Shown: positions 24,865 through 37,300, numbered from the stretch's first letter. The stretch: 64,000 nucleotides of DNA from Craterostigma plantagineum (GCA_027422505.1 JAPQWV010000124.1:1488001-1552000), one strand, 5' to 3'. Notes: a model not told the origin generated them from the sequence alone. Numbers and translations: made by a program.

Positions 24865-25539
24865 ATGGCAACGGAGGTTTTGAGGTCTCACGATCGGCTG
24901 GCCGCCGACGGTTTCCTTCACCGGCGGAGGAATATCCACCACATGCCCAGCCTCATCGTCGGCAAGAGACCGTGCATCTTCAACAACAACGGTCACACCA
25001 GGAAAACATCGGACAGCAGAAGAATCGACGGAGGGCCGAGGAAGACGCCGTCGCCGTCGCCGTCGACATCGCCGCCGTACGTGGCGGGAACCGTGACTAT
25101 TTTGAGAAGAGGCGAGTCGTCGGATTCGCTGACCAAATCGGATCTCAATCAGAAAAAGAGCAAATCGCCGGCGAAATCCCCCAATAAGCCACGCGACGGC
25201 GACGCGTTCGTCGGCGGAGGAGAATACAAAAAATTGAAGGATCGTAAGAAGAAATCGAGGTCGCGCGGTTACAGATCGTGCGACGACGTGTACGTCTGCG
25301 GCGGCAAGAAGGAATCGCCGGCGAGGCAGATCGAAATACTATCGGCGCGTGACGTCTACGCGGGATCTGGCTTCTGTTTGTCTCCTTCGCCTAGATCTCT
25401 GCCCCTGCCTTCGTTTTTCAGCAACATGAAGGCGGTCGCCGCCGGCAACGGCGATTTGGGCTCGCCGGAAGCGAAGGTATTCGCCGATGGGGACTCTGCT
25501 GCTACGAGTGGATTGAGGCGTCTTCTTCGCCTCGATTGA
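24865..25539 (+). CDS. Basic, disordered plant protein with a PNRC-like LPLPSFF motif
   Basis: An intronless frame of 224 residues starting MATEVLRSHDRLAADG. It is rich in Arg, Lys, Ser, Pro and Gly, with little predicted order. Near residue 175 it has SARDVYAGSGFCLSPSPRSL followed by PLPSFF, and it ends SGLRRLLRLD. A YAG...SPSP..LPLPSF string of this kind is found in a group of plant proteins that I associate with the PNRC/EDC1-type proline-rich motif of mRNA-decapping co-activators. That link is from memory of the motif, not a search. An in-frame ATG-like start further upstream would add a hydrophobic leader of doubtful relevance. Coding is supported by GC-rich codon use unlike the AT-rich flanks. 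Confidence 0.75.
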   Translation: MATEVLRSHDRLAADGFLHRRRNIHHMPSLIVGKRPCIFNNNGHTRKTSDSRRIDGGPRKTPSPSPSTSPPYVAGTVTILRRGESSDSLTKSDLNQKKSKSPAKSPNKPRDGDAFVGGGEYKKLKDRKKKSRSRGYRSCDDVYVCGGKKESPARQIEILSARDVYAGSGFCLSPSPRSLPLPSFFSNMKAVAAGNGDLGSPEAKVFADGDSAATSGLRRLLRLD

Positions 25540-27757
25540 GTAAAGATAGTTAATTTATTAGGGTTCATACGAAGACTTGGATCTCAGTTGGTGGAAATAA
25601 AATCAATCCCTCTCCGTACGGTATATTTTTTTCGTGTATGGACGATTGGGATTTCTTTCTGGGATCAGTCGAAGAAAGATGCAATGATGATATCTTCTTA
25701 GTTTGTAACCAGTTAATTACCAGCGATGATTTTCTTTTGGGTTTTTCTTTAGGTTTTAGGTTATGACTTGCAACATGTTTGTATGTACATATCTGCAAAT
25801 TGTCTATTTGTGGTTTTGTGGGTGCGTGTAGTTTGTTTCAACTTCATGCGATGTGATGGAGACGAGATACGGTAATAATAAAAGTCAATGATGATTTTCT
25901 TTTTTCTTTTTCTAGGAGGAATTCAATTTTGAAGCCTTGTAATTTATGTCTTTTTCTTACTGGTGTCCATAGTTTTTCCGATTTCGCATCGTACGAACTG
26001 AAATATGATGAATATGGCTATGTGGCCTGTAGGGTGCGTTTGGTATGTGTAATTCAATGCAGTGGCCCAAACAAAAAAATGTCCGTCGATCGCACTGATA
26101 GCCTCTCTTCGTGCATTAGTTCACAGACAGTTTACTCGGAAGAGGAAGGAAACATGCATTATGGGATTGTAACGACGAAGTGTCTTTGGCCTTGTAATAA
26201 TAATAGTTCTAAAGGCCTCTCTTCCTACAAGCTTCGAGCAGGGGACTTTCTGCAAGCCGGACGGTCTTCGTTTCCGGGATAGCTCCCGTTTGGACGTAAT
26301 AACGTCGTCGAGTGCTTTTATCCCGAGTTCGAACCCGTGCGGAGGGATTTGATTGAGGTTTTGCCGCTCGTCGTCGGCGTTATTTCGATTGTCGTGTTCG
26401 GTTTGATTCCTTGTACAAGGAATGAGATTGAGTATCGTTCAGCTGAGAAGTGGACGTCTCCTCGAGCCTGCAAGTTCAATTTGATTTTTCTTATTTATTA
26501 GTGTTTTTTTTGCAAAAATTCGGAAAACTGCTCTTTTTTTATTGTTGTTGTACATGGAACCTTTAGTTCGGAGAAAATGGGAATCGGAAGACTGTATACT
26601 GATGCCACTAGACTCTTAGATTAAAGAGAAAATATCTGTATTGTTTCGTGTATTGCAATTGTACTTAGGGACCACACTCATACGTATAGATGTTATAATG
26701 ACTTGTTCGTAAATAAACTTATTAAACATTTGTTGAGATGTGTTACTTAACTCCTGAAAATCTACTTTAATCCCTAGAATGTGCGGTGTTAGCCCATGGC
26801 TGATTAAGTGGGATACTTAAGGGTAATTTTAAAAAAAAAACAATTGTATTTTGTCTGGATGAACTTCACACAAGTATTAATTAGTTCACGTGCATTATTT
26901 AATTGCGATAAATCCCTCTAATCTAAGGAGGTGTTTGTTTTGGGGTGATCCTCCAAAACATCACCGTGATCCTTCCATCGCTTTCTAATCACCATGTTTG
27001 TTTTGCGTGGGTGATTAGTCATCATCATCACCGAGGTGATCAAAGCGGGGTGATATTCCAGCTTTTGAATCACCCCCAAAAAGCATTGTGATCCTCCATC
27101 ACCGTGATGGGGTGATATTTTCAATATTTATATGGACAAAAATGTCCCCGTCCCCGTGATGCATACATGGACGAAATTGTCCCCGACCCGCCGGGATTTA
27201 ATTTTTTTTAAAAATAATATTTTAAATATAATATATAAATTTAAATATTTTTTGTTACAAATATTATATGAATTATAGTTTTATATATTATTTGTATTAA
27301 TATTAATCCATATTTGATATTATTTTAATATTATTTAAATCATAATTTAATATTTTATATATTATAATATATAAATAGGGTCGGGGCGGGAATCCCCGCG
27401 TGGAAAAACCATTCCCCGTCCCCGCCCCCCGGGCCGAACCCCGTGGGGACGGGGAACCCCGCCCCACTGCCAATCCTAAATGTAACCGATCATCGAATGC
27501 GTTCTTTAACTTAATTAATTAAGATATTTTGTGTACGATTAATATAATAAACATTTACATCTATATGTCCGGTCATTAACTGTGCTTTTTTCATAGTACT
27601 GACGGTTGACATTGTTTGCAAGCTAGTGTATTATTTCTCGATTTTACTTTTGATGGAGTCATTGAAAAAAGAACCATTCGTACGTCCAGATGAGGAAAAA
27701 ATGCAAATAAAAAGCTGGTCGATAGAAAGCTAAGATTCAAATGGAATAAAAAGAACT
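25540..27757. other. Intergenic region with transposon fragments
   Basis: The first 400 bases should hold the 3' untranslated region of the previous gene. At about 26935-27125, GGTGTTTGTTTTGGGGTGAT and repeated TCACC/GGTGAT phrases look like part of a PIF/Harbinger-type MITE. At about 27378-27476 a very GC-rich block ends ACTGCCAATCCTA, like a hAT terminus (TAGGATTGGCAGT reversed). Neither shows a full pair of ends. A 117-codon frame at 25929-26282 has no recognisable feature. Confidence 0.45.
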
Positions 27758-27935
27758 GGATTGCTATTCACCGCCCCCTTTTTCCTAGTCACCGCCCCCT
27801 AAAGGACTGAAAAAAGACTATTTTGCCCTTTCTAATTTAAATTTCTTTTTAAAGTCATTTTCCTTACAACTAATCTGATATCGCAATCAGACATCCAAAT
27901 CAGATTCAAACATAACAAAAACTTAAAACATTTCA

Positions 27936-30484
27936 ATGAATCGACTATTTTCGAAATTGAAAGGTCAAAAGAAAGTGTCTACTGCCACGGATGGTAAGCA
28001 AATTCTCGTAAATTCCGTTCGTATATACGTGAATTCTCGAACTTACATTGGATTGTATCGGAAAATTCGGTCCGACCGAACAATAATTTCGGTCGGCATA
28101 AGAGGTGACCGAACAACAATTTCGGCCGCCTCTTGGGCCGACCGAAATTTCGTTTCGGTCAGCCCAAGAGGTGACCGAAATTGTTGTTCGGTCACCTCTT
28201 ATGCCGACCGAAATTATTGTTCGGTCGGACATGTCCTGACCGAAATCGGATTTCGGTTACCTTAGATGTAACCGAAATCGTATTTCGGTCGCCTCTTAGG
28301 GTAGCCGAAATCCGATTTCGGTCATATTTTTTTTTTTAATTTTTTTTCCAGACTCGGAGATTGTCCCGGAGGATTCCACGGGTGACGGGATAAACTACAG
28401 TGAGCATTTCCACGAAGGAGGACGATTTTCGACCGACGTGGAAGCCATTAACTGGGCGAAGGGCGTCGCTATTGGTCTTGGTTTCGAGTTGATAATTTCG
28501 TCGCACAAGAAATGTGGAACAAAAAAATTGATTAGATGTTCTCGCGGAGAACGTTATAGAGGCAAGGAGGATGAATTGGAGAGGATGTCCAAGTCTAACA
28601 AGTGCAGGTGTCCGTTTGTAGTCATAGCCCAGCAGGATCCAGCTACTAGGGAATGGTACATTCGTACGGGTGCAACCGAGAATTCCATACACAATCACCC
28701 TCTGATACAGTATCCCGAGGGACACCGCCAGACGAGTGGGTTAAGCAGCCAGGCAAAGAAGGTCGTAGAGGAAATGACTGCTGCCCAAGCGAAACCAGCA
28801 CATATCCTCTCAGCGATGAGGGCTCGACACAGCGTAGATAACGCGACCATCTGACATGTATATAATTACAGAGATCGTTTGAAGAAGCAATATTCTGAGG
28901 GTCGAGACGTCGTGAGCCAGTTGATGCACCAGGCGACAGAGTCCGGATATTTTGTTGAAGCGCTGAGACATGAGGAGACTAATAGGCTGACACATGTCTT
29001 TCTCGCACACCCGGAGTCACTCGCACTGCTGAGGACGTATCCTTATTTTATTGGGATTGACTCGACATACAAGACAAATAGATATAAGATGCCTCTAGTT
29101 GAGATTATAGGGATGACTCCCTGTAATCACAACTTTCTGTGTGCGTTTGCCGTCATGGAGGACGAGACTGAGGGAAGTTACGGGTGGATGCTGAGGTCAG
29201 TCAGGGATATTCTAGGGCCAGGTGTCCACCCGTCCGCGATTGTCACTGATCGTGAGTTGGGCCTTCTTTGACCGGTACATATGGTATTTCCACATTCTTA
29301 CCATCTGCTGTGCACGTGGCATATTTATAAAGATGTGGAGAACAAAATTTATTGGTTGGGGGGGAAGAGAAAAAAGACCGCAGCTCACTTCACGCACAAG
29401 TCCTGGAGAGCAGTCGTGGAAGCTCCGACGGTTGACGAATACGAGAAGGCAGTGAATGACATGCGTCTGCGTTGGCTACCCGACTCAGAAATCGTTAGTT
29501 ATGTTGAGAAGACGTGGTTGGTGCATAAGGAGAAGTTCGCCAGAGCTTGGACGAATCAGGTGCTTCATTTCGGGAACACCACTACATGTCGTGTGGAGAG
29601 TGCTCATAGCGAGCTGAAAGGATGGCTGAACTCCGCCACTGGATCACTTGACACCGTATGGGTGAAGGTGCACGAGCAGATTCAGAACCAGTTGATTCGC
29701 ATAAGAAAGGTAAATACATTATTATTACGTTTCATGTATCCTTATCTAATAATTTTGTTACTGTGGACATGCAGACACTTGAGGAGTCCCGGTCGAAACG
29801 ACCTATTCCGATGTCAGGATTTCCATTCCTAACATTATTATACAGAGTTTCACACCATGCAATATTAATTATGGGAAATGAGCTGCGGCGGGCCAAAGAG
29901 TTGTCGAATGAGGTTTACTCCAGGTGTGGAGTGTAGTACGACGTACGCACCAACTACCATGTGCTTGCGAGCTTCAGCAATGCGTGGACAACAACTATCC
30001 AGTTTCGGTAGACTGCTTGCACGACTTCTGGAGGACACTCACAATCGGCGAGGGAATAGTTCCCGATATTTCTGAGCAGGAGCGCTTTTACGACCTCGTG
30101 CGTGAGGCAGAAACGCGCGATCCCGCCGTTATGCGTGGCCTCCATCGAGTAGTTCACGAACATCTCTATCCCGAGGCGCAAGAGTGGAATGAGCCAGTTG
30201 TTAAGACATCTATAAAAGGTCGGCCAAAGAAAAGAGACTCGACGAAGCGTGATCGAAGTGCTTGGGAGTACGCACTCCCAAGGGGGGACGCAGCGGAGGG
30301 CGCAGCAGTACAAGTCGTAGCAGCAAGGGTCGTTCCAGTCATGGCCGTACGACATCTTCGTCTGCGAAGCGCTCTCGTACTTCTACTACGGATACAGGTA
30401 CATTTATCTTTCGTAGCAGAATCGAACACTGGTTGCACCTCATGCGTCATAATGGAACTTAGTTATTATTATTTCTTTTATTAA
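27936..30484 (+). pseudogene. MULE transposase, decayed
   Basis: Exons 27936-27993, 28352-29709 and from 29775 can be joined in phase. The N-terminal part has a FAR1/WRKY-like zinc-finger region (RCSRGERYRGK, SNKCRCPFVV, ENSIHNHPL). The MULE catalytic domain follows: IGIDSTYKTNRYKMPLVEI (first Asp), AIVTDRELGLL (second Asp) and LLCTWHIYKDVEN (C..H). The CACEL phrase of the SWIM finger is at about 29965, followed by a KGRPKKRDS basic tail. In-frame TGA stops occur at 28852-28854 and 29269-29271, and a 1-2 base frameshift near 29933 separates the catalytic and SWIM parts. The large first intron contains the palindrome cluster. The exact 3' end is uncertain. Confidence 0.88.
28071..28328. repeat. 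Left cluster of CCGAAAT/ATTTCGG palindromes in the MULE
   Basis: A run of short palindromes of the form GACCGAAAT-nn-ATTTCGGTC, with variants such as CCGAACAATAATTTCGG, separated by 10-20 base spacers like AGAGGTGACCG. It lies in the first intron of the transposase gene. A matching cluster is near the other end of the element. Confidence 0.85.
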
Positions 30485-31260
30485 TATTATTTTGTTGTAT
30501 TATTATTATTTGTTAATAATATTATTTCTTATGTTATTATTTTGTATTATTATTATTATTTGTTAATAATATTATTTATTATGTTATTATTTTGTATTAT
30601 TATTATTATTATTTGTTAGTAATATTATTTTTTATGTTATTATTTTGTGTTATTATTATACCTTGTTAATAATATTATTTCTTATGTTATTATTTTGTAT
30701 TATTATTATTATTATTTGTTAATAATATTATTTATTATGTTATTATTTTGTATTATTATTATTATTTGTTAGTAATATTATTTTTTATGTTATTATTTTG
30801 TGTTATTATTATACCTTGTTAATAATATTATTTATTATGTTATTATTTTGTATTATTATTATTATTATTTGTTAGTAATATTATTTTTTATGTTATTATT
30901 TTGTGTTATTATTATACCTTGTTAATAATATTATTTCTTATGTTATTATTTTGTATTATTATTATTATTATTTGTTAATAATATTATTTATTATGCTATT
31001 ATTTTGTATTATTATTATTATTTGTTAGTAATATTATTTTTTATGTTATTATTTTGTGTTATTATTATACCTTGTTAATAATATTATTTCTTATGTTATT
31101 ATTTTGTATTATTATTATTATTATTTGTTAATAATATATTTATTATGTTATTATTTTGTATTATTATTATTATTTGTTAGTAATATTATTTTTTATGTTA
31201 TTATTATTATTATTATTTGTTATTGGTAATAATATTATTTTGTATTCTTATTATTATTTT
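30465..31260. repeat. AT-rich minisatellite between the two MULE genes
   Basis: About 800 bp of tandem repeats of a unit of roughly 45-50 bp containing GTTAATAATATTATTT, then TTATGTTATTATTTTGT and a (TTA)n stretch. Neighbouring units differ by TTA number and a few substitutions such as GTTAGTAATATTATTT and ATACCTTGTTAAT, in an alternating pattern that suggests higher-order duplication. It lies between the two converging 3' ends. Confidence 0.85.
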
Positions 31261-31370
31261 GTTATGTTTTGTACGCTTTCGATAGTGAGGAATAATATAA
31301 ATAACATAAGTACGCGTCCGACACACAAAAGAACGACAAATAAAATACAACCACATCACGGGGCATTGCG

Positions 31371-33346
31371 TCAGCGGTCGTTCATGTCGTGCAGCCTGTC
31401 TCTGTAGCGCTCTAACTGGTCCTGATCGTGGTGCTGCAGCGTAGCTAGCATCTCCGTGCTCAAGGCATACATCAAGCTGTACCACTGCACACATAATTGA
31501 TACATATAAAATTTGATTAAACATACAAATATTTAAAATCCAAATCACATTAAATTACGTACGTAGTCGGTATGGCTGCGCGGGGGGATGCCGCCCGAAG
31601 AGGATCCTGACTCCGACGAAAACAGACGAGGATGAGAATGCCGCTCGTACCAGTCCATGTAACCTTCAACGGTCTCACCAAGGTATTCTGCGGTACTCCG
31701 GCTGATGTACGACAGGTTGAGGATGTACGCGTAAGGGAACTGCCGCCAAGCAGTTTCTGCTGCATCGCCAGAATGGTGCACCTTATACCTCGACGGGTCT
31801 GCTGGCATATACGCCTTCTGCGGCGGTGTCATCGGCGGCGGGATGTGCTGCACGTAACCCAGCTGGCGCAACACTCTAGAGGGTACGTAGGGCTCCACGA
31901 TGTCGCGATATCTAACCCAGCCCACGAAAAGAGTCCTCAGGTGCTGCGCCGCTGGGTCGGGACCGTACGGCAACCAAGCAACCTGATAACAATTTATTTT
32001 GTATTATATAATTGTCGTGAATATGGAATATAAATTGTTAAAATACCTCGCTCGCTGTCATCATGTCTAGCTAACGGCGGATCTCAATCAACCGGTGTCC
32101 TGTCCGCTCGACCTGAGATAAGGACCACATGCGTGATCGTGCATGGCCAGGCTCCACGTGATGGGGTAGACGGTGTGGGCGGAAGCATGGGAAGTACTCG
32201 TAGATCCACGCCTGTAGTAACGACAGGCACCCAGCTAAACCCCTTGCATCCGCTCGGCTTGCGAGCCCAAGCTGGCGATAGAGGTAAGCAAGAGCGGCCG
32301 AACCCCACGAATAATGACTGGCAGATGGCAGGGAGCGATAGAACTCGTGCATGATGTCGGGCTTCACCCGATTCCCGCTCTTGTCGACGAACAGGGTCGA
32401 CCCCAATAGAATCCATAGCCAAGCGATGGCCTGGAATCCCGCCGGCCGACCCTCCCTCATCCTCTGCATCACGTCTTTCGACGCAACCGACCCTGCCCTC
32501 CAAAATCCCCTCAGGGCGTCTGCGGAGACGCCCATAATCTCCCTCGTCGCGATCTGCTGGTCGCCGGCGTCCGGGGTGCCCGAAACCACCGTCCCGTCGA
32601 TCGGGATAAGGAGAATCTGCTCGACGTCGTGGAGCATGATCGTCATCTCCCCCCACGGCATGTGGAAGGTGTTCGTGTCGGGGTGCCAGCGCTCCACAAA
32701 AGCGCACAGAAGAGGCTGGTCCAAGTGTACGAGCATGGCATCTGCGAGGTGTAAGAGGCCTGTGCCATCGATCTCGCTCTGTGTCTCCGGCGGGAATTGA
32801 CAGTACCACTGCTTAAGCTGCCGAAGCACTAACGCCCGCCCCTCGCACTTCAGCAAGGGCCTCTCCTCCTCACCCATCCAGATGCGTGGCGCGATGTGCC
32901 CCAGGTAACTAGGGATCACCTCGCCATCTTGGGGACCACCTGGCTGTGGCCCCTGCACCCTCCAGGAATCGTCATCTACGACCCTGGAGCGCTTGCTCCC
33001 TATTTTATTTTTTAGGAATAACACATAAATAAATTTAAGACACGACATCGCAAGTCAGTTTACAATGAAGAAGGGATGTACCTGAGGAGACCGGTATCGC
33101 ATCGTCGTCGGATGACTGAAACGATGCCGCATCGTATGGCACCTCCTCATCCGCATGCGCCTCCTCCTCTACGTTCGGATCGTATTCCCGGTAGACGGAA
33201 TGCGAATCACCCGCTCGCTGCCGCCTCGCCTCCTCCCGTTCCCTACGAACGGAAGCATCAACGCCGCGCGCCCTCGTATGACGCTCTCCAGATCCCTCCA
33301 ACGAGGGGGATCTGCTGCTCCCTCCGAGCAGGGACTTCCCACCCAT
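31371..33346 (-). pseudogene. Plant mobile domain (PMD/MAIN-like) gene carried by the MULE
   Basis: Four exons (33346-33082, 32999-32047, 31982-31563, 31484-31371) join in phase. The second exon carries the plant mobile domain: PSYLGHIAPRIWMGEE, FVERWHPDTNTFHMPWGEMT, then HDVEQILLIPIDG and SALAYLYRQLGLASR-like text with WIYEYFP. The third has VAWLPYGPD, a usual C-terminal PMD phrase, and ends before a coiled stretch HHDQDQLERYRDRL. One in-frame TAG (32071-32073), nine codons before the end of exon 2, would remove the last two exons. Otherwise the frame is open, so the damage is recent or a truncated product is made. PMD genes occur both as host silencing factors and inside transposons; here it is a transposon passenger. 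Confidence 0.85.
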
Positions 33347-33389
33347 CGCCTGCAATTCGATTAAATTTTTTTTAAAAAAAAAAAAATTG

Positions 33390-33575
33390 GACCGAAATCA
33401 AATTTCGGTCGGTCCATGACCTGACCGAAATCCTACTTCGGTCAGGTTAAGGCCGACCGAAATCGGATTTCGGTCGGCGAGTTCCCGACCGAAATTCGAC
33501 TTCGGTCGGCCTCAGCACGACCGAACAATGATTTCGGTCGGCCAAGTGCCGACCGAAACATGATTTCGGTCGTGC
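33390..33575. repeat. Right cluster of CCGAAAT/ATTTCGG palindromes in the MULE
   Basis: At least six palindromes of the form GACCGAAATC-ATTTCGGTC with GGTCGGCC-type spacers, just upstream of the PMD gene start. Together with 28071-28328 they form matching subterminal arrays about 300-550 bp inside each end. Confidence 0.85.
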
Positions 33576-33948
33576 CGTTTTTCGCCCGTTCGCGTCCGAT
33601 CAACCGTTTTCCGGCCTATTTCGACCCGTTTTCGACAATCTATCTAAATACGAATGAATTTTACGACAATTTTCTTACCAATCGTGAGAGCACCCCCTTT
33701 CCCTTTCCCTTTCCTTTTCCTCGTTCCATTGCGATTTGCAAATTCCTCTGTTTTTTTGTTTGTTTTGGATGTGTGATTTGAAGTGTTGCGTAGTAAAGGA
33801 CTTTAAATAGGAATTCTTACTTTTTATTATATTTTAGCTTTTTAAATTATTTTAAATGACATAGGGGCAAAATAGTCTTTTTTCAGTCCTTTAGGGGGCG
33901 GTAACAAGTAAAAAGGGGGCGATAAATAGTAATTCCCTAAAAAGAACT

Positions 33949-34317
33949 AGGATAGAGCTCAGAAATTCTGGAGAAAATGATATAGTATTAATAACTTCTA
34001 ACTCTAGTAGTATTATTTATTATTTATTTACCATTCCATCAAATTCAATAGGAGTCGGCCTCATCGAAGTTTAGTTCGTTTTTCAATTACAATTGATGAA
34101 AGGGAGCGATCTCATCTATCATCAGCTTCGTCTAGCTCAATAATCTCCCTCGCCCTTGTATAAAATTATTGGTGGCAAAAATCTCCAAAAAAACCCTAAT
34201 CCCAGAAGTTTTCGTCTTCAATTGCCGATGCACGCATTGTCGTTGTTTTCATAGCCAGTAGAAGCACAGCAACGTATTCGCCGAGGGGTTAATGTGATTC
34301 TTTTTTCTTTCATTGAA
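33949..34317. other. SAC3B upstream region
   Basis: About 370 bases between the right target duplication of the MULE and the SAC3B start codon. It must contain the promoter and 5' leader. I see no obvious TATA box and no other gene. The MULE therefore sits very close to the SAC3B promoter. Confidence 0.5.
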
Positions 34318-37300
34318 ATGGAGCCTTTCGGATTTGGAAAGAACTCAGGTCCCAGTGCTGGGGCTCGAGCTCAGCTTCCGGCCGTTCGTTTCCCGTCGCC
34401 CAAGTACGTTATCGAATGCTATATTTCAAGAAGTCAATTCGGTTTAGTTGATTGATATGTGTGCATGATTTAGCGATTTACCGGTGAGTTTTGGTTCTAT
34501 TGCTTTTAATTGTTTGGCACGCAGCTTCACAGTTCTTGTTTCAGCATATCGTTACTCTTTAGTAGGGGTGTAAACGAGCCGAGCTCTCGCGAACAGCTCG
34601 GTCAAAGCTTGACTCGAGCTCGGTCAAAATCGAGCTCGAGCCGAGCTCGAGCTGGCTTGTTAATAATCTTTTTATTCCTAAAGAGATAAAAAGCATTATC
34701 TGTAAGATCCAGGGGAGTTGGTGTATTGCAAGTTGCTTTCTTGCATGACTTACAGAGTATTTCTGCCTTTGCTTTCACAAAATTGTTAATATTGGTCGTT
34801 ACTGTTTTAGCTTCTGGTGTTTTTCCTGATGTAGTAGCAATGGGTGAATCTTTGGTTGAGTTCTTTCTCCATGGTTTAGTAATTGAATTCTTAAACCGGT
34901 CAGTTCATGGTAATGGATCTTTAACTGACATGAGTCTAATATGTTTGGGTTATAATACCTTTAATATGTTTCGTGTTTGGACAGTGGTTCGGCTGTAACA
35001 TCTGGTAGTGGGAGCTTCATGATTCCTTCCCAAACACAATCGCCCCCTCAGATATTTCAGAACAAAAGATATGATGACGGTCAGAATCCTCGTGGTGGAA
35101 TGCAGCAGTACGTGGGTCAGAGTCCTCGTGGTGGAATGCAGCAATATGTTGGGCAGAATCCTCGTGGTGGAATGCAGCAGTATGTTGGTCAGATTCCTCG
35201 TGCTGTAATGCCACAGTATGTTTGGCCTCAACTGAAGCATAATATTGTTTATATATGATTTTCTTGTTTAACATTTTATGAATTGGTTGAATTTGTGTGG
35301 ATTGTTACTGCACTATTATTGTGTCCTTGTGCTAGCCTTCACCATTGTCATTTATACGTTGGTACTTCTTGAGTATGGCAAATTTGGCGCCTTAAGTCCT
35401 ACTGTGGCCCTCGAATTAACTGTGAATCAAATTTGTGTTATTTCAAAACCTTTCAGTTTGTTGTAGATTAACATTGTCTTTTAATCATTTTATTGGTTGA
35501 ATATGCAGGAACAGTGCTTCTTCCCCTGTTTGGGGTAATCAATCCAACTTCTCTCGTCCAAGTACCTCTCCTCCACCTCAATTGGGTAGCCGTGCAGCTG
35601 CAGGATTAGATGGCAGATATCAATCTAGACTAATCGTGACGACAGATCAGCGAGATGTTCCCCTTCAGAAACAGACAAGATCTCCAACATTTTCTCCTAG
35701 CGTAGGCGCTCCTCTCGGAAATAGTTCTTCAACACCATATGGCCATAATAGGTATTGACGATCATTGCCCATGTCATGCATATTGATTGGTCGTTTTTTC
35801 TACTTTCTCGTTTCTGTTAACTATTAAACTATATTGTTTTGCAAACTGTTAGATTGGGTGGAATTACAATGTTTGTGCATGATGTTCTATAATATAGTAG
35901 TGCCTCGTGAGTCTTTCGTTGTCCTGTAGCCCCATTTGCCGTATACAAACTTGTCAAATTCTAATTAAGATCATGGTCAACAGACAAATTCAATTTGTAT
36001 TGACTACCGTGTCTGCTGGGTCTCGTATTATTAGGATGCAACAACTTTCACACACTTATGTCAATATTTCCGCGATCTTGTAGATTAGCGGTTGACTATA
36101 GTGACCTTGATGCTCCCGAGGAAATGCCTTCACCCCCTTTGGCTTTTGAAAGCAGTTTTCCGAGTAGGCAATCTCCTCGCCAGTTTGCGGGAACTGAAGG
36201 GTAAGAATATGATCTATAACTTTAGCCGTCCTTTCATATTACGTTAGATGTCAGATCTGCAGGTATCTAGGATGTTCCTCATGATACTAAAGCTAATCAT
36301 TTTCTTGTTATTGTACTGGAAATTTTCTTCTGTTCATTTGGCGACCTATCTCCTCTAAAATCACTGAGTGGGATGGGGCAAAGTAACACTATTGGAAGTG
36401 TCCGAATTGATATATGGGTAATGCATTTTATTATCATGATTCAGTTTGGGAGAATTATAGGTCTTCTTATGTTGCATTACACGAGCATATATAATGTTCT
36501 TTGAGAGTGGCACCATTAATGATTAAGTGCATGCAATACTTAAATTTTTTACCTGGAAAAAAACTTACCTTATCTGAGTAATTACTTTCTTTTATTTAGG
36601 TCGTCTTCCCCTGTTATGTGGGGGAATCAATTAAACCCATCTAGGATTATTGATGCTCTTCCCACGCGAGAAAGCATGTTTCCACCCATGACAATCAGAG
36701 GTCCTTCCCAATCTAGGAATAATCTTCAAAGAAAGCAACCAGATGAGGCTCCCCAGAAACGGTCGAGATCTCCATCCACTCCATCTTCGTTTTCTGCTTC
36801 AAATGGCTTAAGGAGGTACTAACAATTCTAGGTTTTGATGCCTTGATTTTTTTTTCTGTATTTTATCTTCAGGGTTTCCAGAAAGTTTTTGTGTTAGAGA
36901 TATTTGCTATATCATCCTTCTGTTTCATCTTTACGATTGGTCCCTTTGTTGTCTGTTTGTTTGTTTGTTACCTTCATTTGAATTGAGGATAACCCTTCGC
37001 AGGGATACTGATCCCCAAAGTCTTGTACAGTCATTGAACCCTGGGGAAACAAAAGGTATTGAAGTCTCTGATGGAACGCCAGTACCCTTCCCTGCCGTCA
37101 AACGAACCAAGGTGCCTCGTCTGCCTTCGCCGGAGCCAAATCTTAAGTCTGATTTGGATATTGCAGATGATTCTGAACGGTAGAATTCTATCTTAAATTG
37201 ATCTTTGGGTATTATTATGATGGGATAGTTGGACTGAATGGCTTTACTGTTCAGAGAATTAAATGCGAAAGCTAAACGTCTAGCCCGGTTCAAGAATGAG

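Larger units (their letters stand above)
27758..33937. mobile_element. Mutator-like element (MULE) with 11-bp target duplication
   Basis: A 6180-bp element between identical 11-bp copies of TAAAAAGAACT (27747-27757 and 33938-33948). The terminal inverted repeats exceed 80 bp: GGATTGCTATTCACCGCCCC on the left pairs with GGGAATTACTATTTATCGCC on the right (reversed), and both continue through CACCGCCCCCTAAAGGACTG or its equivalent and AAAAAAGACTATTTTGCCC. Inside are a transposase gene reading rightwards and a plant-mobile-domain gene reading leftwards, convergent across an AT-rich minisatellite. Both genes are broken by stops, so this copy is probably no longer autonomous. Confidence 0.9.

Noticed and set aside
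25929..26282. A 117-codon gene after the PNRC-like protein
   Set aside because: No motif, codon use like the flanks, and it overlaps the likely 3' untranslated region.
28438..29832. Three separate transposase-like genes
   Set aside because: The three frames are all in the same phase and together form one MULE transposase separated by two TGA codons, so one broken gene is the better reading.
30465..31260. A CRISPR-like array
   Set aside because: The repeats are contiguous AT-rich minisatellite units without unique spacers, in a plant transposon.
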